In this document: positions 58,451 through 64,000 of the stretch, piece by piece
How the letters are laid out: the number at the start of each line of letters is the position of its first letter
How positions within the stretch are numbered: the first letter of the stretch is position 1
The notes under the pieces: generated by a model
Told to the model about the DNA's origin: nothing
Seen by the model: only the letters and a program-made list of their open reading frames with translations
The model's database searches: none
Assembly: GCA_023458095.1 (NCBI GenBank)
Contig: JAEXAS010000014.1
Location: forward strand, 123,000 to 186,999
Source of the DNA: Actinomycetes bacterium
Lineage (GTDB): Bacteria > Actinomycetota > Actinomycetes > Propionibacteriales > Propionibacteriaceae
Length of the DNA: 64,000 bases
Direction of reading: 5' to 3'
Position numbers and translations under genes: made by a program

Positions 58451-59473
58451 ATGTCGGATTTGGCCGTTGAACTCACCGGAGTAACCAAGCGCTACGGCGA
58501 CGTGCGCGCCGTGGATGGCATTGATTTGTCGATCGCCGACGGCGAGTTCTTTTCGATGCTGGGCCCTTCGGGTTCGGGCAAGACCACCACCTTGCGCTTG
58601 ATCGCAGGCTTTGAACAGGCCACCGCGGGAACGGTGAAGCTTGACGGTGCCGACGTCACCGGAAAGCCGGCCTTCCTGCGCGAGGTCAACACCGTCTTTC
58701 AGGATTACGCACTGTTCCCGCACATGAGCGTGCTGGAGAACGTCGCCTACGGATTGCGGGTACGCAAGGTGCCCAAGGCTCAGCGTCGGGAGCGGGCCAT
58801 GGAGGCGCTCTCCTTGGTGCGACTGGACGGCTATCACGACCGACGCCCCGGCCAACTCTCCGGCGGTCAGCGGCAGCGGGTGGCGCTTGCCCGCGCCATC
58901 GTGGTGCATCCCAAGGTGTTGCTGCTGGACGAACCACTCGGCGCCTTGGATATGAAGCTTCGTGAGCAGATGCAGGTCGAACTCAAGCAGTTGCAGCGGG
59001 AGCTGGGCATCACCTTCGTCTTCGTGACCCACGATCAGGAAGAGGCGCTCACCCTCTCGGATCGCATCGCGGTCTTCCGCGACGGCAAGATCGTCCAGTT
59101 GGGAACTCCGGCCGAGATCTACCAACAGCCGGTCAATGAATACGTCGCCACCTTCGTGGGCACCTCCAATGTGCTCGATGACCAGACCAGTCGACGGCTG
59201 CTGCACAAGCCGGGAGTGCATGCGCTTCGTCCGGAGCGCATCTCGGTGTTGGACGACAAAGAGCCCGCGCCGCCGGGCCACCTGACCATGTGGGCGGTGA
59301 TCACCGAGCGGATCTATCTGGGCTCGGCTCAGCGCCTGCACCTGCAACTCGATGACGGCACCGCCCTGATTGCCCGCGAACTTCACGACGGCTTCGACGC
59401 CCGTGGCAAGCGTGTGCGCATCCACTTCGATACCCAAGCGCCCATCCCCCTTAGCCAAGAAACGAAGGAGTGA
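58451..59473 (+). CDS. potA: Spermidine/putrescine-type ABC transporter ATP-binding protein
   Basis: This 340-residue ATPase has Walker A GPSGSGKTTTLRLI, the Q-loop TVFQDYALFPHMSVLENVAYGL, signature LSGGQRQRVALARA, Walker B VLLLDEPLGALD, the switch THDQEEALTLSDRI, and a C-terminal TOBE domain (RPERISVL, YLGSAQRLHLQLDDG). It is the first gene of potA-potD-potB-potC. The leaderless ATG at 58451 is placed by TATGTT at N6. The stop TGA is followed by the potD GTG after two bases. Confidence 0.94.
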   Translation: MSDLAVELTGVTKRYGDVRAVDGIDLSIADGEFFSMLGPSGSGKTTTLRLIAGFEQATAGTVKLDGADVTGKPAFLREVNTVFQDYALFPHMSVLENVAYGLRVRKVPKAQRRERAMEALSLVRLDGYHDRRPGQLSGGQRQRVALARAIVVHPKVLLLDEPLGALDMKLREQMQVELKQLQRELGITFVFVTHDQEEALTLSDRIAVFRDGKIVQLGTPAEIYQQPVNEYVATFVGTSNVLDDQTSRRLLHKPGVHALRPERISVLDDKEPAPPGHLTMWAVITERIYLGSAQRLHLQLDDGTALIARELHDGFDARGKRVRIHFDTQAPIPLSQETKE

Positions 59474-59475
59474 CC

Positions 59476-60639
59476 GTGAAGCTGAAGCTCAAAGCGCTCG
59501 TTGCGCTGTCCGCGCTCAGTCTGGTCTCACTGGCCGCGTGCGGTACCGGTGGCCAGACCAGTAGCGCGCCCACCGCCATGACCACCCTGGGCCCGATGGA
59601 AGGTGAGGTGTCGATCCTGGCTTGGCCCGGCTATGTCGAGGACGGCTCGAATGATCCCAAGGTGGACTGGGTCAGCGGCTTCGAGAAGGAGACCGGCTGC
59701 AAGGTCACTTCGAAGGTGTACGGCACCTCCGATGAGGCCCTCAACCTGGCCAAGACCGGCGAGTACGACGTGATCGCCGCCTCCGGTGACCTCTCGCTGC
59801 GACTGGTCGCCTCCAAGCAGGTCGCCCCGGTCAATACCGACCTGGTGCCCAACTACGCCGGCATCTACGACTTCTTGAAGAACACCGAGTGGAACACCGT
59901 CGACGGGGTCAACTACGGCATTCCGCACGGCTATGGCGCCAACTTGCTGATGTACAACGCCGACGTGGTCAAGCCGGCCCCAACCTCCTGGAGCGCGGTG
60001 TTCACCGATGCGTCCACGTACTCGGGCAAGGTGTCGGCCTACGATTCGCCGATCTACATCGCCGACGCAGCGCTGTACCTGATGAAGCACAACCCGGAAC
60101 TGGGCATCACCAACCCCTACTCCCTGGATGAGAAGCAGTTGCAGGCGGCCGTCGAGTTGCTGAAGACCCAGCGCAAGGCCGTCGGCGAGTATTGGTCGGA
60201 CTACCTGAAGCTGATCAGCGCCTTCGAGACCGGTAACACGGTGGTGAGCACCTCCTGGCAGGTCATCGCGAACTCCATCACCAAGGGCAATGTGAAGGCG
60301 ATCCTTCCCGAAGAGGGTGCCACCGGTTGGAACGACACCTGGATGCTGTCCTCGACGGCCAAGTCGCCGAACTGCGGCTATGCCTGGATGAACTGGATCG
60401 CCAGCCCGAAGGTCAACGCTCAGGCGACGGAGTACTTCGGTGAGGCGCCCAACAGCAAGGACGCCTGCAAGTACACCTCGGACGCCACGTTCTGCACCAC
60501 CTATCACGCTGGTGATGCCGACTACGCCGCCAAGTTGTGGTTCTGGCGCACGCCGACTGCCAAGTGCCTGGATGGGCGCGATGTGAAATGCACCGACTAC
60601 TCGGAGTGGACCAAGGCGTGGACCGAGATCAAGGGTTGA
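59476..60639 (+). CDS. potD: PotD-type substrate-binding lipoprotein
   Basis: This 387-residue protein is the extracellular binding subunit, anchored by a lipid on the lipobox Cys (SLVSLAACG). The mature part has EVSILAWPGYVED, YGTSDEALNLAKTGEYDVIAASGD, PVNTDLVPNY, GIPHGYGANLLMYNADVV and WTKAWTEIKG, matching the spermidine/putrescine-binding PotD/PotF class. At least six more cysteines are present, mostly in the second half (NCGYAW, DACKY, FCTTY, KCLD, KCTD), which is unusual for PotD and suggests disulfides. GTG 59476 has AAGGAG five bases upstream; GTG 59470 is too close. Confidence 0.9.
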   Translation: MKLKLKALVALSALSLVSLAACGTGGQTSSAPTAMTTLGPMEGEVSILAWPGYVEDGSNDPKVDWVSGFEKETGCKVTSKVYGTSDEALNLAKTGEYDVIAASGDLSLRLVASKQVAPVNTDLVPNYAGIYDFLKNTEWNTVDGVNYGIPHGYGANLLMYNADVVKPAPTSWSAVFTDASTYSGKVSAYDSPIYIADAALYLMKHNPELGITNPYSLDEKQLQAAVELLKTQRKAVGEYWSDYLKLISAFETGNTVVSTSWQVIANSITKGNVKAILPEEGATGWNDTWMLSSTAKSPNCGYAWMNWIASPKVNAQATEYFGEAPNSKDACKYTSDATFCTTYHAGDADYAAKLWFWRTPTAKCLDGRDVKCTDYSEWTKAWTEIKG

Positions 60640-61505
60640 GTCTGCGCACCCGCATCGCAGCGGGGCTGAGCCGTCACCCTCGGGTGCGGCTCAGCCTCCT
60701 GCTGGCAGCCCCGTTGACCTGGCTGGTCCTGGTCTACGTGGTTGCCATGCTGATGCTGCTGGTGACCGCACTGTGGTCGGTGGACTCCTTCACCGGAGAC
60801 ATCGTCCGCAGTTGGTCGCTGGACAACATCATTGAGGTGCTGACCGACAGCCTCTATCGCACCGTCACCCTGCGGACGGTGGGGGTTGCGGTCGCGGTCA
60901 CCGTCATCGACGTGGCCATCGCACTGCCGATCGCTTTCCTGATGGCCAAGGTGGCGCGTCCGGCGCTGCGACAGGCGCTGGTGGTCGCCGTGCTGCTGCC
61001 GCTGTGGGCGAGCTACCTGGTGAAGGCCTTCGCCTGGCGTTCGCTGCTCTCCGACGGAGGCCTGATGGATTGGCTGCTGGCGCCGGTGGGACTGACCTCA
61101 CCGGGCTACGGGTTGGTCGGGCTGATCCTTACCCAGGCCTACATCTGGCTGCCCTATGTGATCTTGCCGATCTTCGCCGGCTTGGAACGGGTGCCGGATT
61201 CGCTGTTGGAGGCCTCGGCTGATCTGGGGGGCGGAACCGCAGCGACCCTGCGCAATGTGGTTACGCCGCTGTTGGTTCCGGCGATCGTGGCTGGCTCGAT
61301 CTTCAGCTTCTCCTTGACCCTGGGTGACTACATCAGCGTCAACATCGTGGGTGGGGCCAACCAGATGCTCGGCAACTTGGTCTATACCAATGCCGGCGCG
61401 GCCAACAATCTGCCGATGGCTGCGGCCATCGCGCTCATTCCGGTCGCGATCATGATGGTCTACCTGGGGGCAGCTCACCGCGTCGGAGCACTGGACAATC
61501 TGTGA
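60636..61505 (+). CDS. potB: PotB-type ABC permease
   Basis: This 289-residue membrane subunit has six segments and the permease loop SADLGGGTAATLRNVVTPLLVPAIVAG (EAA-type motif) near residues 190-216. The N-terminal LLLAAPLTWLVLVYVVAMLMLLVTALWSVD is typical of PotB. The start is TTG 60636, overlapping the potD stop (TTGA), implying coupled translation. A longer open frame upstream is a shadow of potD. Confidence 0.9.
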   Translation: MSLRTRIAAGLSRHPRVRLSLLLAAPLTWLVLVYVVAMLMLLVTALWSVDSFTGDIVRSWSLDNIIEVLTDSLYRTVTLRTVGVAVAVTVIDVAIALPIAFLMAKVARPALRQALVVAVLLPLWASYLVKAFAWRSLLSDGGLMDWLLAPVGLTSPGYGLVGLILTQAYIWLPYVILPIFAGLERVPDSLLEASADLGGGTAATLRNVVTPLLVPAIVAGSIFSFSLTLGDYISVNIVGGANQMLGNLVYTNAGAANNLPMAAAIALIPVAIMMVYLGAAHRVGALDNL

Positions 61506-61512
61506 GGAAACC

Positions 61513-62313
61513 ATGCATCTGTCACTAGCTTTCCGCCGCACCCTGTACGTCATCGGCGCGGTGATTCTGGTCGGGATGTACATCCCGCTGCTGCTGGTCG
61601 TGATCAACTCGTTCAATCCCAATCAGTCGATGACCTGGCCACCGAGCGGCTTCACCCTGGAGTGGTGGGGCCGTGCCCTGACCAACCAAGGTGCCATCGA
61701 CGCGGTGCTGACCAGCGTGGCGGTGGCCATCGCAGCCACCGCCGTGGCACTGGTGCTGGGCACCTTGTTGTCGATGGCCTTGCAGCGCTACGAGTTCTTC
61801 GGACGCAAGGCGGTGAATCTGCTGGTGGTGTTGCCGATTGCACTGCCCGGCATCGTCACCGGTATCGCGCTGAACAATGCTTTTCGTGGAGTGCTGGGCA
61901 TTCAGTTGTCGGTGATCACGCTGATCATCGCTCACGTCACTTTCTGCATCGTGACCGTGTTCAACAATGTGCAGGCCCGCCTGCGTCGCATGGGCGGCCA
62001 TCTGGAGGCGGCCTCTGCTGACCTGGGCGCGGACCTGTGGACGACCTTCCGCCTGGTGACCTTTCCGCAGTTGCGTTCAGCGCTGCTGGCCGGCGGGCTG
62101 CTGGCCTTCGCGTTGAGCTTCGACGAGATCATCGTCACGACCTTCACCGCCGGACAGGGCGTCACGACCTTGCCGATCTGGATCTTCAACAACCTGTTCC
62201 GCCCCAACCAGGCGCCGGTGGTGAATGTGGTCGCCGTGGTGATGATCGTGGTCTCGGTGGTGCCGCTGCTGCTGGCGCAGAAGCTCTCCGGTGATTCCGA
62301 GGCGCTGCACTGA
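61513..62313 (+). CDS. potC: PotC-type ABC permease
   Basis: This 266-residue membrane subunit has six segments, the PotC-like loop LEAASADLGADLWTTFRLVTFPQLRSALLAG (EAA motif) and the hallmark FSFDEIIVTTF-like LSFDEIIVTTFTAG. It pairs with PotB to form the channel. GAGG precedes ATG 61513, seven bases after the potB stop. It is the last gene of the transporter operon; the glutamate decarboxylase gene has its own promoter 62 bases downstream. Confidence 0.93.
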   Translation: MHLSLAFRRTLYVIGAVILVGMYIPLLLVVINSFNPNQSMTWPPSGFTLEWWGRALTNQGAIDAVLTSVAVAIAATAVALVLGTLLSMALQRYEFFGRKAVNLLVVLPIALPGIVTGIALNNAFRGVLGIQLSVITLIIAHVTFCIVTVFNNVQARLRRMGGHLEAASADLGADLWTTFRLVTFPQLRSALLAGGLLAFALSFDEIIVTTFTAGQGVTTLPIWIFNNLFRPNQAPVVNVVAVVMIVVSVVPLLLAQKLSGDSEALH

Positions 62314-62363
62314 ACCTGCACCGAGTTCGGCCGAAGTGCCTGCCAGCGGGGTGGACAGCTGGC

Positions 62364-62378
62364 TAGCCTGAGGACATG
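62364..62378 (+). promoter_or_regulatory. Leaderless promoter -10 of gadB
   Basis: TAGCCT at 62364-62369 is followed by six bases and ATG 62376. The gene can therefore be transcribed apart from the pot operon. Confidence 0.6.
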
Positions 62379-63761
62379 GCGACCAATCACACCCCCGATT
62401 CAGACTCCGCCCTGCGACCCATGTTCAGCCGGACGGCAGCCTTGAGCAGGCCGGCGAACACCTTGTTCGACCGGGGCATGGCTCCCGAAACCGCCTACCA
62501 GATCATTCACGACGAGGCGATGCTGGACGGCAACTCCCGACTGAACCTGGCGACCTTCGTCGGCACCTGGATGGAGCCGCAGGCCCAACAGTTGTATTCC
62601 GACACCGTCGACAAGAACCTCATTGACAAGGACGAATACCCCTCCACTGCGGCCGTGGAAGAACGCTGCTGGCGGATCCTGGCCGACTTGTGGAATGCAC
62701 CCTCCCCAGGCGATGCGCTGGGGACCTCCACGATCGGCTCTTCCGAAGCGGCGATGCTCGGCGGCTTAGCGATGAAGCGTCGTTGGCAGGTTGCCCGCAA
62801 AGCGGCTGGCAAGCCTTACGACAAGCCGAACCTGGTGATGAGTTCGGCGGTCCAGGTGTGCTGGGAGAAGTTTGCCGCCTACTTCGAAGTCGAGCCGCGC
62901 TATGTGCCGGTCACCGAAGAGCACCCGCTGTTGGACGGCCATGACCTGGCCAGCTACGTCGATGAGAACACCATCGGTGTGGTGGCGATCCTGGGGGTGA
63001 CCTACACCGGTGCCTACGAGCCGGTCACCGAGATCGCTGCCGCGCTGGACCGAATCCAGGCCGACACGGGAGCGGATGTGCCGATCCACGTGGACGGGGC
63101 GTCCGGTGCCTTCGTGGCGCCGTTCCTGCAGCCGGACCTGGAGTGGGATTTCCGGGTGGAGCGGGTGGTGTCGATCAACGCCAGCGGCCACAAATACGGG
63201 CTGGTCTACCCCGGCGTGGGCTGGGTCGTGTGGCGCCAGGTGGACATGGTTCCTGAGGAGTTGATCTTCAAGGTGGCCTATCTGGGCGGTGAGATGCCGA
63301 CCTTGGCGATCAACTTCTCCCGCCCCGGCGCTCAGGTGCTGCTGCAGTACTACAACTTCCTGCGGCTGGGCCGGGAGGGCTACACCGAGGTGCAGCAGGC
63401 CTGCCAGGACGTGGCGAAGTACCTTTCGGACGGGATTGGCGCCATGCCTGCCTTCGAGTTGCTGTCCGATGGCACCGATATTCCGGTCTTCGCCTGGCGG
63501 CTGATTGCCGGTTACACCGACAAGTGGGATCTGCACGACCTGTCCGGCCAGCTTCGGCAAAAGGGCTGGATGGTGCCGGCCTACCCCTTGGCCGACAACC
63601 TCGCCGACCAGACCGTGATGCGCATCGTCGTGCGCGACGGCCTGTCTTTGGACCTCGCCGACCAGTTGTTGGAAGCCATCGAGGCCTCCGTGTCGTACCT
63701 GGACAACCTGGAAAGCCCCATGCCCAAGGAAGGTCGCCCCAGCCCCGGCTTCGCCCACTAG
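62376..63761 (+). CDS. gadB: Glutamate decarboxylase
   Basis: This PLP enzyme converts glutamate to GABA and CO2, consuming a proton, in the cytosol. The 461-residue protein has MLDGNSRLNLATFVGTWMEPQA, GTSTIGSSEAAMLGGLAMKRRW, IHVDGASGAFVAPF, and the PLP lysine in NASGHKYGLVYPGVGWVVWR, all diagnostic of bacterial GadA/GadB. The C-terminal end (SYLDNLESPM) is shorter than in Escherichia coli and lacks the usual pH-switch HxxH at the very end. No glutamate/GABA antiporter is nearby; the adjacent PotABCD transporter may move a related amine. Confidence 0.95.
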   Translation: MATNHTPDSDSALRPMFSRTAALSRPANTLFDRGMAPETAYQIIHDEAMLDGNSRLNLATFVGTWMEPQAQQLYSDTVDKNLIDKDEYPSTAAVEERCWRILADLWNAPSPGDALGTSTIGSSEAAMLGGLAMKRRWQVARKAAGKPYDKPNLVMSSAVQVCWEKFAAYFEVEPRYVPVTEEHPLLDGHDLASYVDENTIGVVAILGVTYTGAYEPVTEIAAALDRIQADTGADVPIHVDGASGAFVAPFLQPDLEWDFRVERVVSINASGHKYGLVYPGVGWVVWRQVDMVPEELIFKVAYLGGEMPTLAINFSRPGAQVLLQYYNFLRLGREGYTEVQQACQDVAKYLSDGIGAMPAFELLSDGTDIPVFAWRLIAGYTDKWDLHDLSGQLRQKGWMVPAYPLADNLADQTVMRIVVRDGLSLDLADQLLEAIEASVSYLDNLESPMPKEGRPSPGFAH

Positions 63762-64000
63762 CGGGCTTCGACAAGCTCAGCCAGCGGTGGTGGTGTGTGC
63801 CGGTTCGCTGAGTTCCAATTCCGTCCGGTTGGTTGAGGAGCGAACGAAGTGAGCGTCTCGAAACCCCCGTCATAGTCCCCGGATCGGCTTGGGTGGTTTC
63901 GAGACGGCCCTTTGGGCCTCCTCAACCAGCCGTGGTGGGGTCGCTCGCTGAGGTCCTAACCCCGTTCCCTGAGGTCCTAGCCCCGTTCCCTGAGCTTGTC
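63761..64000. repeat. Mixed family A, A2 and B repeats
   Basis: An A2 unit begins at the gadB stop (63761-63793). Two facing B units follow: 63831-63866 (core GAACGAAGTGAGCGTC) and 63895-63931 (core GGCCCTTTGGGCC). Tandem CGTTCCCTGAGGTCCTA units fill 63960-63985, and an A copy is cut by the window edge. No gene is supported. Confidence 0.85.

Noticed and set aside
62766..63758. Minus-strand open frame of 330 codons
   Set aside because: Antisense to gadB; His/Gly-rich shadow.

Overview
The window is high-GC DNA from an actinobacterium. A Propionibacteriaceae-like genome fits best: there is an anaerobic-type glpABC set, a K+-independent membrane pyrophosphatase, abundant TANNNT-N6-GTG leaderless starts, and dispersed repeats built on GAGCTTGTCGAAGG. 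The assignment is an inference from gene content. The window lies close to the replication origin: it opens with parA-parB, has parS sites at the left edge, and carries trxB-trxA, murJ, a DUF6049 gene and pcnA, the usual actinobacterial origin-proximal set.

Layout. 1-1853: chromosome partitioning genes and parS. 1994-6747: a minus-strand aminotransferase-Ddl-GNAT operon, a second GNAT protein and a secreted Ig-like protein with a structured leader. 6809-8112: trxB-trxA. 8113-10051: YaaA flanked by two repeat-rich gaps. 10052-11143: transaldolase. 11140-19301: a complete glycerol module (glpA-glpB-glpC, a SorC-type regulator, glpF, glpK). 19372-26314: MurJ fused to a pseudokinase, a DUF6049 membrane protein and pcnA. 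26383-28990: a small WXG100 (type VII secretion substrate) operon. 28995-32874: two divergent leaderless genes (kinase-like, HAD), a DUF4870 protein and a MarR-MFS pair. 32879-37454: FadD and HppA. 37569-45317: 3-methyladenine glycosylase, membrane proteins, an EamA exporter preceded by a cysteine-containing leaderless mini-ORF, MscS, FMN reductase, a septum-formation-type lipoprotein and a NarL-type two-component system. 45438-55022: secreted CAP and DUF218 proteins, ketopantoate reductase, thioesterase, exonuclease plus a cNMP/CBS/DUF294 protein, FetAB and patatin. 55074-56602: a peptidase-like hydrolase and an S4 protein. 56972-63761: a GntR regulator with a soluble Cache-like protein, divergent from a PotABCD-type ABC transporter and a glutamate decarboxylase.

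How the genes work together. The glp genes form a full glycerol route: GlpF uptake, GlpK phosphorylation, GlpABC oxidation to dihydroxyacetone phosphate with electrons to quinone. The GntR/Cache pair shares a control region with the pot operon, where a 20-bp perfect palindrome covers the predicted leaderless -10. At least nine genes begin exactly six bases after a TANNNT hexamer, so leaderless transcription is a main feature here and helps choose starts.

Two dispersed repeat families fill the gaps at 8334-8741, 9565-9990, 46263-46491, 53804-53987, 56655-56961 and 63761-64000. A degenerate copy is read in frame inside glpC. I saw no tRNA, rRNA, CRISPR array, insertion sequence or prophage.
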